Below, one piece after another: positions 50,812-59,496 of a stretch of 64,000 nucleotides of DNA; position 1 is the stretch's first letter, and each line of letters opens with the position of its first letter. The DNA is from JAUPVL01 sp964481235 (GTDB lineage Bacteria > Patescibacteriota > Saccharimonadia > CAILAD01 > BJGX01), in the NCBI GenBank assembly GCA_964481235.1, contig CAYZYH010000001.1, positions 1 through 64,000 of the forward strand. Reading direction: 5' to 3'. Made by a program: the position numbers and the translations under genes. Below the pieces are notes generated by a model. The model was not told the DNA's origin, did no database searches, and saw only the letters and a program-made list of their open reading frames with translations.

Positions 50812-51210
50812 TTGGAGGATACCATAGAAGATAGAACACCACTCGAAGCCATACATCACTTAATGCCAGAAATACGCGATACTCAAAACAAGGTAAAGAC
50901 CTTGAGAGAACAGCTAAAAGATGTAACTGAGCAGAACGAGGAATACAAGCAACTAGCCGAAGAGATAAAAGCACTTAGCGAAAAACGCTTGGCCGCTAAA
51001 AAAGCCTTATTGGACGATAAAGACTACCAGAAAGTCAGTGCCGATTTAGACGACGAACGCATTAAGCTAAAAGACCTTCAAGAAATACTCAGCCACTACC
51101 TAATTAGCCATTATCGTGAAACCAATGCTACTCAGGTAACCGACGATCTCGGCGAAACCCGTGCTGTAGTTTTACAAGCTAAAATTGGTAAGCCGGAAGC
51201 TGCCAAATAG
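50812..51210 (+). CDS. Small coiled-coil protein with an unusual start region
   Basis: Up to 132 residues. Residues about 15-100 form a charged coiled coil (NKVKTLREQLKDVTEQNEEY, SEKRLAAKKALL); a folded tail ends VVLQAKIGKPEAAK. The frame opens with TTG at 50812, but this TTG is part of the GGAGG Shine-Dalgarno (50814-50818). The codon at the right distance from that signal is ATA (50824), not a usual start. The next in-frame ATG is at 50863. Initiation at AUA, or at TTG without a Shine-Dalgarno, or a sequencing error, are all possible. Function unknown. It is convergent with the large protease gene. Confidence 0.7.
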   Translation: MEDTIEDRTPLEAIHHLMPEIRDTQNKVKTLREQLKDVTEQNEEYKQLAEEIKALSEKRLAAKKALLDDKDYQKVSADLDDERIKLKDLQEILSHYLISHYRETNATQVTDDLGETRAVVLQAKIGKPEAAK

Positions 51211-51219
51211 ACTATTTTG

Positions 51220-53874
51220 TTATACCGTTGAATCATTCGAATCATTGGAGCTAGTTGTATTTGGTGGTGCAGGAGGAATATTAGGGGGTATATTTTGATG
51301 TTGAGTTTGCTGATCCGGCTGTCGAGTAGACTGAACTGGTGGGGGTGTCGTGGAGGCAGCTGGCGACTGTTGCTGTTCAGACTGTAGGCTAGCCGACGGT
51401 GCAAATGTGACAATCTTATTGCTGCCCATTGGATCTTGACCAGTGGTGGTTTGGGTAGGCAGATTTTTGGGGTTAACGGGGTTTTGGGCTACACCAGTCA
51501 TTGCTTGCAATACTCCAGCACTACTATCGTATGGTGCTAGCGTACTAGCGATAAATTTGGCTTTCTTATGGTGGTGTATAATAGCGATCACCACTACAAT
51601 AATCGCTACTATAAGTGACGCGATAAGACCAAGTACTAGGTATATACTAGTACTTGATGTTTCTGGCAGATCTTGGCCAGCAGATACTTTTGAGTTGGCA
51701 GTCGCAATTAAACCAGCCGCCAAGTAATTTGCTGGGTATTGTTTTTGAGACTCAGTAAAAAACTGCGATGCTTTTGAATAGTGAGCTTGCGCAAAAGCAT
51801 CTATGCCAGCAAACCATGCCTGTGAAGTTGGACTAGTAGTATTTAAAGTAATATTCTTCTTGTTAAGTAAAGCTTTAAAATCAGCAATATCACGCAATAT
51901 TCCGCCGGTAGAGAATTTACTTATACCAGATTCTACATCCGAAGATGGCAAAGCATATGTAGCTAAGCCAACAATATTCCCTGACTCGGCAAAACCAGGG
52001 CCTCCAGAATTACCCTCGGCTATTGGTACGGTAGTTTCAATAATCTTACGTTGCTTAGTCTTAGAATCAAAAACAATGTTTTCTACCCGACCTTGTGTAG
52101 CTGAAGGTATAGTAGTGGCTTGCTTGGTAGTTAGTCCACCGTCCACAAATCCCGGAAATCCCATAGCTGTTACAATACTGGCAGTTTTAAGCTCATCAAT
52201 AGTTCCTAAGTTGGCAACTGGAAAATTGTTGCCTTCAATTTTTAGTAGAGCCACATCAGAATCAGTAGAGTTACTTAAGTCAGCTACCTCTTGCTGAAGA
52301 GAACTTTCGTCAAAATCTTCACCAATCAGCTTAGCTGAAACATTAGTGTTGGTCTTTATAAAGCTCAGATTACTACCATTTATCGTTACTTTCAGGGGTT
52401 CATTACTTAGCTGTACACCAAATTGGCTATTAGTCTTTGTAACTTGAAAATTTGCTGGTGGTATTAGTAGTGTAGATTGCAATATTTTTTCTGATGCTGT
52501 TGGGTCATTTTTTGCCAGTGCTGCCACCAGGGAATCTACTTGGCTAGCGCTCATAATATTGGCACTTACAAGGTACTTTAGGTAGTTTTTTAAAGGCTCA
52601 AAGTTTTTAGCATTAGACGACAAAACCAAATAGGTCTGTAATACCCTTGCGGGTATATCGGTTACAACATGACCATTGGTACTTATGTACCCATCGCTTG
52701 AAACAATCGCGCCACTACCTGCAACCGCATTACAAGCATCTGAAGCAGTAAATCCAACCTGTTTGTTGGGTGATAATATACTAAAATTCATACAGATAAT
52801 CGAACCGATACGTACAACTGCAGGCTGGTTTTTGGCCACCACTTTTAGTGCAGTTTCGTTTACCAGTTCTGTAATAGTTTTGGTGGTTTGCGACGACACT
52901 ACTCCAGTGTCGTGGTGCTGCATACCAGGATGAGTACTCATGTCAGTACTAGCCGCCAGAGCGATGTCACCAGGTAGGTTACGATTGACAAGCTTGGCAT
53001 CATTATCGGGCTTTGAATACTGAATTGTCTCTATCACCGCCTCTAGGTTAGCCAGTTGGGCGCTATCGGCCAAATTGGTGTTTTTTAGACTAATTACATA
53101 TGGTCGACCATTTTGAACAGTTACGTATTGAACAGTAGTATTGGTAGTAGTAATAAATTCTGTATTGGTAATGTTATAGGTGAGTTTTTTATATTTTGTA
53201 CGCCCAATAGTTACATCTTCTTGCTTGGTTAGCTCTACTGTAGTCTTGTCGTCTATCTTTGGCGCAAAATACTTTGTCGTTAACTCTAGATCACTCAAGT
53301 TTCCAAATTGTTCTTTACGTAAATCGAAAAAGTTTTTTCGATTATTGGTTGTTAATTGTAGCTCAGATACTTTTATGGTTTGGCTATCTAAAAAACTGGT
53401 CTGTTCGCTGTTGTTTGGGTAAATATTTACTAGCGAATAGTCGTCAATTTTATCTAGATCATCACCAGTGACTGTCACAACCTTTTCATCGTCTTGTAAT
53501 ACTGTGGCGTTAGCAGCTAGTATTTGTTTACTATAACTAAGCATAAAACCAAGCTTAGAGTGTATTATTTGAACACTTTTAGAAGCTTGGTTAAGATTGA
53601 CGGCATTTTGAAGAGATTTTGAGGCTTCGTTTCTTGCAGTCCTTATTTTGTAAAATCTAACACCTACCACTATTGCAATTACTGTGAGTATAGCTAGCAA
53701 TATACATAGAGCAATCAACAACCATTTCTTATGTTTTTTATGTCTGGCATGCTCCAAGCGAAGATGATGATGTGATTTTTTGATAGTTGCACTGTCTTGA
53801 ATATCTTCATTGTGCAAATTATCTGTTAAATTAGATTTTTTTTCTAAATCATCGTGAGATTTCGTTATTTTCAT
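51220..53874 (-). CDS. Large membrane-anchored HtrA-like serine protease
   Basis: 884 residues from the ATG at 53874. A His/Lys-rich cytoplasmic N-terminus (about 1-50), a membrane helix (about 52-75) and a novel extracellular domain of about 250 residues are followed by a trypsin-like domain with His402 (STNGHVVTD), Asp540 (SDVALLKI) and Ser623 (EGNSGGPGF). The His-Asp distance is 138 residues, against about 30 in ordinary HtrA, so an extra domain of about 105 residues sits inside the catalytic domain. There is no PDZ. A TPR-like pair of helices (FAQAHYSKASQFFTESQKQYP), a second membrane helix (about 735-760) and a Pro/Gln-rich cytoplasmic tail follow. The substrates are unknown; the placement of both tails inside the cell suggests a sensor-like role (inference). 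Confidence 0.88.
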   Translation of the reverse strand: MKITKSHDDLEKKSNLTDNLHNEDIQDSATIKKSHHHLRLEHARHKKHKKWLLIALCILLAILTVIAIVVGVRFYKIRTARNEASKSLQNAVNLNQASKSVQIIHSKLGFMLSYSKQILAANATVLQDDEKVVTVTGDDLDKIDDYSLVNIYPNNSEQTSFLDSQTIKVSELQLTTNNRKNFFDLRKEQFGNLSDLELTTKYFAPKIDDKTTVELTKQEDVTIGRTKYKKLTYNITNTEFITTTNTTVQYVTVQNGRPYVISLKNTNLADSAQLANLEAVIETIQYSKPDNDAKLVNRNLPGDIALAASTDMSTHPGMQHHDTGVVSSQTTKTITELVNETALKVVAKNQPAVVRIGSIICMNFSILSPNKQVGFTASDACNAVAGSGAIVSSDGYISTNGHVVTDIPARVLQTYLVLSSNAKNFEPLKNYLKYLVSANIMSASQVDSLVAALAKNDPTASEKILQSTLLIPPANFQVTKTNSQFGVQLSNEPLKVTINGSNLSFIKTNTNVSAKLIGEDFDESSLQQEVADLSNSTDSDVALLKIEGNNFPVANLGTIDELKTASIVTAMGFPGFVDGGLTTKQATTIPSATQGRVENIVFDSKTKQRKIIETTVPIAEGNSGGPGFAESGNIVGLATYALPSSDVESGISKFSTGGILRDIADFKALLNKKNITLNTTSPTSQAWFAGIDAFAQAHYSKASQFFTESQKQYPANYLAAGLIATANSKVSAGQDLPETSSTSIYLVLGLIASLIVAIIVVVIAIIHHHKKAKFIASTLAPYDSSAGVLQAMTGVAQNPVNPKNLPTQTTTGQDPMGSNKIVTFAPSASLQSEQQQSPAASTTPPPVQSTRQPDQQTQHQNIPPNIPPAPPNTTSSNDSNDSTV

Positions 53875-53934
53875 AATATGCTTATGATTGTACTCTTTTA
53901 CAAGATGACTTATCAAGCCAACTAGATAATAGCA

Positions 53935-53963
53935 TTGACTATTATGACGATTTGTGCTAAAAT
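53935..53963 (+). promoter_or_regulatory. Promoter of the small membrane protein/transglycosylase operon
   Basis: TTGACT (53935-53940), 17-nt spacer, TAAAAT (53958-53963). The leader of about 65 nt contains the hairpin CTGCTA-GTTAG-TAGCAG. Confidence 0.82.
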
Positions 53964-54034
53964 AACCAAGATTTGTCTGCTAGTTAGTAGCAGGTATAAA
54001 TTAGTACCTCTCAACCCCAAAAAAGGAAGAATCA

Positions 54035-54331
54035 ATGACTCAGCCAGGAATTGATCTCAACAAGAATATGGCGACAATCTGTAAAACTTTTGCACTCAAC
54101 ATTGTGCACACTGTTTTTACCAAGCTCACCGCCTATCTCTTGGTAATTTGTTTGCTTTTCGCCGGATGCGCAATTAGGTGGTTTAACATCTTTGCGCACG
54201 CAAACCACACCCAGGTACAACAGTATCACCACGTTGCTTATCAGGTGTTGATCTGTGTTGGACTAGGTTTGTCTGGCCTGTTTCTGCTGTACTTCGTCTT
54301 GCGGGCCCTCAATCTGAAATCTGATGACTAG
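54035..54331 (+). CDS. Small two-helix membrane protein coupled to a lytic transglycosylase-like gene
   Basis: 98 residues with two membrane helices (about 29-52 and 68-90). There is a Cys in the second half of the first helix and a short His-rich outer loop (FAHANHTQVQQYHHVAY) between them. AGGAAG lies 6 nt before the ATG. The stop overlaps the next start by 8 nt. No family is recognised. The coupling suggests that it helps place or regulate the muralytic protein (inference). Confidence 0.72.
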   Translation: MTQPGIDLNKNMATICKTFALNIVHTVFTKLTAYLLVICLLFAGCAIRWFNIFAHANHTQVQQYHHVAYQVLICVGLGLSGLFLLYFVLRALNLKSDD

Positions 54332-55034
54332 CAGGGTGGCAAAAGACATAAAAGAAGAGGCTTACACCAAAGAATATTACCTAAAAAAGCTAGTAGGTGT
54401 AATTATCTTTGTAAGCATCTTTCCTATGCTAGTAGCGTGGATATGGCCCAAACCATACCTGCCTAGCCAAGATCTAGATGCTCAGAGTGTCGAAGAAGCC
54501 TTAGAAAGCGAAACTGGCCCTATACCCGGAAATGACACACCAGAGGTTTCAGTCAACGAGGTAGAACGTTTTCTGCAAGTAATCGCTTACAATGAAAGCC
54601 GAGGCGACCCCTTGGCTGATGCACGTGGCTCAACTGCCACAGGTAAGTACCAGTACATATACAGTACCTGGAATGGTGATCCTGGACAAGAAAATGGCGC
54701 GAAGTACTTGTTCCCGCCCGCCATTGAATACGCCGAAGCGCGTGATGCGCCCGAGGCTGTTCAAGACGCAGTGGCATACATCGAGTATTCGCTAAAGTTC
54801 AGAGATCTGGGTGGTGACTTATTTAGCCTTGCTATTAGTCACTTCTACCCAAAAGGATTATCCCATCCAGAGGAACTAGACGAGATAATTGGCAACAATA
54901 CTGTAACACCACGTGAGTACGCCAATATGCTCATTGAGGGTATCCAGTCTGGTGTAGGACTAGATATCCCCCTAAACTATCGGGGAGCACCCGATTTTGA
55001 CCAGTATGCTGCGGCAGCTGGTATAGAAATATAA
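54324..55034 (+). CDS. Membrane-anchored lytic transglycosylase-like protein
   Basis: 236 residues. One N-terminal membrane anchor (about 23-43), an acidic linker, then a lysozyme-fold domain: IAYNESRGDPLADARGSTATGKYQY, with presumed catalytic Glu91 in NESRGDP and the GxYQY/W pattern of SLT enzymes. The rest (about 120-236) is not like classical SLT domains and has no second wall-binding module. It should cut peptidoglycan glycan strands on the outside of the cell. It is the second muralytic gene in the window after the Rpf-like one. A terminator follows. Confidence 0.82.
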   Translation: MTSRVAKDIKEEAYTKEYYLKKLVGVIIFVSIFPMLVAWIWPKPYLPSQDLDAQSVEEALESETGPIPGNDTPEVSVNEVERFLQVIAYNESRGDPLADARGSTATGKYQYIYSTWNGDPGQENGAKYLFPPAIEYAEARDAPEAVQDAVAYIEYSLKFRDLGGDLFSLAISHFYPKGLSHPEELDEIIGNNTVTPREYANMLIEGIQSGVGLDIPLNYRGAPDFDQYAAAAGIEI

Positions 55035-55057
55035 CCATGGGTATTAAAGCCCCTTCT

Positions 55058-55093
55058 ACCCCACCACGTTACTTATGTGACATGGTGGGGTTT
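55058..55093 (+). terminator. Terminator of the transglycosylase operon
   Basis: ACCCCACCA (55058-55066), 16-nt loop, TGGTGGGGT (55083-55091), TTT. Confidence 0.88.
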
Positions 55094-55144
55094 ATTCATT
55101 TTAGACTTGTTTTTATCTTATCTATATGCTATTATTCTATAGAT

Positions 55145-55498
55145 ATGAAAGCCAAGATTCACCCAGATTATGTAAAGACCAAGGTAACCTGTGCAGGTTG
55201 TGGCACAACTTTTGATTCAAACAGTACTGTTTCTGAAATACATGTAGATGTTTGTAGTAATTGCCACCCTTTTTATACAGGCAAGCAAAAACTAGTTGAT
55301 ACTGCTGGGCGAGTAGATCGGTTTAAAGCTAAGCAGGCAGCTGCCAACGCCAAAAAAGATGCTCTCACTAAAAAAGGCCAGAAAGCCCTAAATAAGGCCG
55401 AAGCCGAGGCTATATTGAAAGCCGACGAACAAATTAGTGAACAAAACACAACTACAGCCAAGGAAGCTACAAAAGATCAAAGTACTACCGACAAATAA
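55145..55498 (+). CDS. rpmE: Ribosomal protein bL31 (zinc type) with a long charged tail
   Basis: 117 residues from the ATG at 55145. The upstream in-frame opening runs over the previous terminator and is rejected. The core MKAKIHPDYVKTKVTCAGC and VDVCSNCHPFYTGKQ is bL31 of the C+ type, with four Cys for zinc. Ordinary bL31 ends near residue 70; here about 50 more residues, rich in Lys, Ala and Glu (KAKQAAANAKKDALTKKG), form a probable helix. The role of the tail is unknown. TATTAT lies 9 nt before the ATG, so the leader is nearly absent. prfA and prmC follow, as in many bacteria. Confidence 0.94.
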   Translation: MKAKIHPDYVKTKVTCAGCGTTFDSNSTVSEIHVDVCSNCHPFYTGKQKLVDTAGRVDRFKAKQAAANAKKDALTKKGQKALNKAEAEAILKADEQISEQNTTTAKEATKDQSTTDK

Positions 55499-55562
55499 CT
55501 AATATATTCATAAAAATAACTGCTTTAGGTATAATATAAGTAGCTATTTTTTTATAAAAACT

Positions 55563-56618
55563 ATGGAAACCAAAGATCAGATAATAAAACTACAAGAAAG
55601 CCTTAAAGAAGTTGAGGCAGAACTCGCTAAACCAGATATCTATGCTAGCCCCAAGGCTGCAGCAATTGTTAACAAGCAACGTGATATAAAAGCTAAGTTA
55701 GAGCTATTTTTGCAAATTCAAAAAATTCAAAATGATATAGCCGAGGCCAAACAAATGCTAAGTGAACCCGACATGAAAGATTTGGCTGAAGAGACTTTGA
55801 GTGAGTTGGAACCAAAACTAGAAAGATTAATAGCTGAGGCCAAGATAGCCTTGCTACCCACCGACCCCAACGAATATAAAAATGCTATTGTTGAAATCCG
55901 AGCAGGCGCAGGTGGTGACGAGTCTAGTCTGTTTGCGGGTGAGTTACTACGCATGTACTCACGTTATGCCGAAACGCACGGTCTTAAAGTAGAACTACTT
56001 AGTGAAAGTGTTGGTAGTAGTGGTGGCTACAAAGAAGTAATAGTACTTATTAGTGGCGAGAAAGCTTACGGATTACTTAAATATGAGAGTGGTGTGCATA
56101 GAGTGCAACGCATTCCAGCTACAGAAAGTGCTGGTCGTATACATACTAGTACCGCTACGGTTGCTGTACTACCCGAAGCCGAAGAGTCTGAGATAGAGAT
56201 AAGCCCTGCCGATTTACGCATAGATGTTTTTAGAAGTGGTGGTCATGGTGGCCAGAGCGTTAATACCACTGATAGTGCAGTGCGCATTACACATATTCCT
56301 ACCGGCATTGTTGCAACCTGCCAAGATGAAAAATCACAGCTAAAAAATAAATTGAAGGCCATGAGTGTACTGCGTTCTCGTCTACTAGACCAACAGCAAC
56401 AAGAAGAAGCCAAGCAACTTGGGGAAAACCGTCGTATGCAAATAGGAACCGGTGACAGATCTGAAAAGATTCGCACTTATAATTTCCCCCAAGACCGAGT
56501 AACCGACCACAGGATATCTTTTACTACACATGGTTTGGCTAAAATATTAGACGGAGATCTTGATATTGTTTTTGAAGCATTGCGTAGTGCTGCTGTAGAT
56601 AAAGCCCTAAAAGATTAA
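55563..56618 (+). CDS. prfA: Peptide chain release factor 1
   Basis: 351 residues. Stop-codon recognition PAT in RIPATESAGRIHTSTATV and the catalytic GGHGGQSVN loop are both intact. RF1 reads UAA and UAG. A TATAAT at 55530-55535 gives a leader of about 20 nt. prmC follows 14 nt later. With prfB at 11.7 kb, both factors needed for the standard code are in this window. Confidence 0.98.
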   Translation: METKDQIIKLQESLKEVEAELAKPDIYASPKAAAIVNKQRDIKAKLELFLQIQKIQNDIAEAKQMLSEPDMKDLAEETLSELEPKLERLIAEAKIALLPTDPNEYKNAIVEIRAGAGGDESSLFAGELLRMYSRYAETHGLKVELLSESVGSSGGYKEVIVLISGEKAYGLLKYESGVHRVQRIPATESAGRIHTSTATVAVLPEAEESEIEISPADLRIDVFRSGGHGGQSVNTTDSAVRITHIPTGIVATCQDEKSQLKNKLKAMSVLRSRLLDQQQQEEAKQLGENRRMQIGTGDRSEKIRTYNFPQDRVTDHRISFTTHGLAKILDGDLDIVFEALRSAAVDKALKD

Positions 56619-56632
56619 GTGAGTAATAAAAT

Positions 56633-57454
56633 TTGATCATCCAAGAAGCTATTATAAATACTGAGAGTAAGTTTAAATCTGCAAAAATACCATCACCTCG
56701 TCTTGATGCCGAGCTTTTACTTGCCCATGTGCTTAACCAACCGCGTGAATACTTGATAGCCCACAACAACAGAGAGCTATCAGATGGTGAAATATCTATC
56801 TATAAAGATTATGTTTCACGCAGATTAGCGCGCGAGCCAGTATGCTATATTACTAATAGAATAGAGTTTTATGATATAGATTTCTATGTGGACAATAGAG
56901 TGCTTGCACCAAGAGTAGAAACCGAATTAATTGTAGAACAGGCCATAGAATTTGCCCCCAACAGATCCAAACTAATTGATATTGGTACTGGTTCTGGCGC
57001 TATCGCAATCGCTATTGCCAAACACCGCCCTGATCTTAAAATTACCGCCACCGAGGTGTCTGCCGATGCACTAAAAGTAGCAAAACTTAATGCCATAAAG
57101 TTACTAGGTAAAGATCATAAAATAGAATTTGTGTTGAGTGATATTTTTGAAAATATTAAGGATCAATTCGACACTATTGTTACCAATCTACCCTATGTTT
57201 CGAAAGATTATTTACCACAGATGAAGCCTGAGGTAAAAAAAGAACCAGCTATAGCGTTGTTTGGCGGTTCTGGGGATGGCCTAGGCCTCTACAGAAAGTT
57301 TTATATGCAGATTCCTGTTCACATAAAAAAAGGTACACGTATATACCACGAATCCGACCCCTGGCAACACGATAAACTAAAAGAAATTGCTTCAAAAATA
57401 GGATTAAAACTTGCCTTAGAAGACTATCTAATTCTTGGATTTAAAAAGTTGTAA
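56633..57454 (+). CDS. prmC: Release factor glutamine methyltransferase
   Basis: 273 residues from a TTG. The N-terminal helical domain contacts release factors. The SAM motif is IDIGTGSGAIAIAIAKHRP (about 118-136). The substrate motif is NLPY (VTNLPYVSKDY) instead of the usual NPPY, a variant that keeps Asn and Tyr around the target glutamine. It methylates the Gln of the GGQ loops of RF1 and RF2. It follows prfA on the same transcript. Confidence 0.95.
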   Translation: MIIQEAIINTESKFKSAKIPSPRLDAELLLAHVLNQPREYLIAHNNRELSDGEISIYKDYVSRRLAREPVCYITNRIEFYDIDFYVDNRVLAPRVETELIVEQAIEFAPNRSKLIDIGTGSGAIAIAIAKHRPDLKITATEVSADALKVAKLNAIKLLGKDHKIEFVLSDIFENIKDQFDTIVTNLPYVSKDYLPQMKPEVKKEPAIALFGGSGDGLGLYRKFYMQIPVHIKKGTRIYHESDPWQHDKLKEIASKIGLKLALEDYLILGFKKL

Positions 57455-57466
57455 CTTTAAATAGTA

Positions 57467-58618
57467 CTAGTTTTGTGGCGCTTCGGCCAACGTTACTTTT
57501 ACTTGGCTTTCCTTACCATCTCTATAAATTGTAAGAGTAACGGTATCGCCTACGTTATGCTGATTGACCAAGCTAGAAAGTGAATTACTAGCATCTATCT
57601 TTGTACCATCGACTTTTAAAATAATGTCGTCATCTTTTAAACCTGCTTTGTCGGCCGGGCTCCCGCTTTGCACGCCACTCTCTCCCTGGCCACCTTGTAT
57701 ATAAGCACCGTAATCTACACCGAGATTATTTGCCTTGGCAATTTCTGGCGTAATAGCAACATATCGAACACCCACAAAAGCTCGCACAATTTTGCCGTTT
57801 TGCTCCACGGTTGAAATATCTCGTTTAACTTCATTTATTGGTATAGCAAAGCCAATATTTTGAGAGCCCTCACCCGCAACTGCTGTGTTCATACCAATGA
57901 CTTGGCCCTCTACATTTACAAGTGGTCCACCAGAGTTGCCAGGGTTAATTGCAGCGTCGGTTTGAAATAGGTTTTGCAAACTTTCCGTGCCTCCACCGTC
58001 AGCCGCCGTAATAGGGCGTGATTTACCAGAAATAACACCGGTAGTAACGGTGTTTTGAAATTGTCCAAGCGCATTGCCAATTGCAACTACAAAAGACCCT
58101 ACCTCTACCTTGCTACTATCGCCAATTTCAGCCGGCACCAAATCGCTCACACCATCTATCTTTAAAAACGCTATGTCATTAATGGGGTCTTTGGCAACAA
58201 GCTTTACTTTTGTATACTCTTGACCATCAGATCGTACTACAACAAAAGAACTTCCGCCCTCTACTACGTGCTTATTGGTAAGTATTAATCCATCGGCCGA
58301 AATTACTATGCCAGTACCAGCCCCCTTTCCCTGAGTACTTCTACCAAATGCGTCACTACCAATAGTAGAGGTAGTAATACTTACTACGCTGGGGCTTACT
58401 TTTTTGGCAACATTAATAGTTGCGTTTTGCTCGCTTATCACCACGTTCTTGCTCTGCAAGGTACCAAATCTTGAGTTTGGTTGATGTGTGCTCCACCAAT
58501 TAAAACCGGCAGCGCCAACAAACCCAAATATCAAAGAAGCTAGCACCAAAATAGTTGCATATTTTATAATACTGTTTTTTCGATGAGAGCTATTGTGTGG
58601 TGTATTTTCTTGTGACAT
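57467..58618 (-). CDS. htrA: HtrA/DegP-type S1C serine protease with one PDZ
   Basis: 383 residues. A membrane anchor (about 18-40) is followed by a trypsin-like domain with His117 (TNKHVVEG), Asp148 (NDIAFLKI) and Ser229 (NPGNSGGPL), and a single C-terminal PDZ (about 285-375: AGLKDDDIILKVDG). It degrades or refolds misfolded exported proteins. A TATTAT box 7 nt before the ATG predicts a leaderless mRNA. It contrasts with the much larger HtrA-like protein at 51-54 kb. Confidence 0.96.
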   Translation of the reverse strand: MSQENTPHNSSHRKNSIIKYATILVLASLIFGFVGAAGFNWWSTHQPNSRFGTLQSKNVVISEQNATINVAKKVSPSVVSITTSTIGSDAFGRSTQGKGAGTGIVISADGLILTNKHVVEGGSSFVVVRSDGQEYTKVKLVAKDPINDIAFLKIDGVSDLVPAEIGDSSKVEVGSFVVAIGNALGQFQNTVTTGVISGKSRPITAADGGGTESLQNLFQTDAAINPGNSGGPLVNVEGQVIGMNTAVAGEGSQNIGFAIPINEVKRDISTVEQNGKIVRAFVGVRYVAITPEIAKANNLGVDYGAYIQGGQGESGVQSGSPADKAGLKDDDIILKVDGTKIDASNSLSSLVNQHNVGDTVTLTIYRDGKESQVKVTLAEAPQN

Positions 58619-58625
58619 ATTACAT

Positions 58626-58631
58626 ATAATA
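58626..58631 (-). promoter_or_regulatory. -10 box predicting a leaderless htrA mRNA
   Basis: Minus strand TATTAT with 7 nt to the ATG at 58618. The -35 region is weak. Confidence 0.55.
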
Positions 58632-58674
58632 ACAAAATGTAGCTGAGAATTGACTTAAATAATACATTCTATGT

Positions 58675-59496
58675 TTAAAGCGCTACCGCCCATTTACTTA
58701 GAAGTAGTAAAGCAATAAACACCACCGCGGTAACACTTATATATTCAAAAAGCAGGCTTCTACGCAAAGTATTTTCTTTGAAATGATAGTAGAGACCGCC
58801 AAAGCCATAGGCAAGTGCAGCCACAATAAGAGAAGACTGGCTAAGTAGTAGATTGGTTTGAGGTATGTGATATAAATTTATCCAAAGCGTAGTTATCCAA
58901 AATATTTCTAGCACAATTAACGACCACACGCTTGCGATCACGTAGGGTTTATTCGTAAAACTTAGTAGCCAAGCAAGTGATAAGAAAAACATACTTAGCC
59001 ACACACCCAACATAACAAGCACTACTGGCCAGTGCCAATATGCCAACATAAGGCTAGCTAGGCTAAGACCAAGAGTAAGTAGTACTATATGTAAAATATT
59101 TACAAAGATAACGTTTGGCTTGTTACGTACCTCTTGTAAAAGTAAGCCCATATAGCCCACACCAACCAAAACACATAGCAATATAAACCAGCCTATTGGT
59201 ATTAAGAAAATCACATGTATGGTATATATGTATCCGTACAAAAAAAGTAACCACATGCTTGGCCTTATAAGTGAAGCTAATATATGAGCTCTCTTACGGC
59301 TGATTAATATTCTACTAAGCACCCAATAATTCACGGCAATCGCCAAAGGTAGTATTAGTATAGGGTAAGCCGAATAATACAATAAGGCAATTGACGAAAT
59401 GGTTAGACCAGACCCTGCGGCCAAAATAATTCTTTGGTCGTGAGTAAATACTTCTATTCGTTTTAGTTGGTCACTGAGTTTGATAATCTGCTCCAA
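58675..59496 (-). CDS. Polytopic membrane protein, unknown function
   Basis: 273 residues with about eight membrane helices and short loops. There is no motif that I recognise. The listed start is TTG, inside the last 26 nt of the LCP gene; no nearby ATG is available. The overlap implies coupled translation, so a role near wall-polymer attachment or its lipid-linked substrates is possible (inference from position). Confidence 0.7.
   Translation of the reverse strand: MEQIIKLSDQLKRIEVFTHDQRIILAAGSGLTISSIALLYYSAYPILILPLAIAVNYWVLSRILISRKRAHILASLIRPSMWLLFLYGYIYTIHVIFLIPIGWFILLCVLVGVGYMGLLLQEVRNKPNVIFVNILHIVLLTLGLSLASLMLAYWHWPVVLVMLGVWLSMFFLSLAWLLSFTNKPYVIASVWSLIVLEIFWITTLWINLYHIPQTNLLLSQSSLIVAALAYGFGGLYYHFKENTLRRSLLFEYISVTAVVFIALLLLSKWAVAL

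Noticed and set aside
56808..56830. TGTTTCACG inside prmC, a possible parS half-site
   Set aside because: The second half of the palindrome (TGAAACA) is missing, and the site lies inside coding sequence. No full parS was seen.
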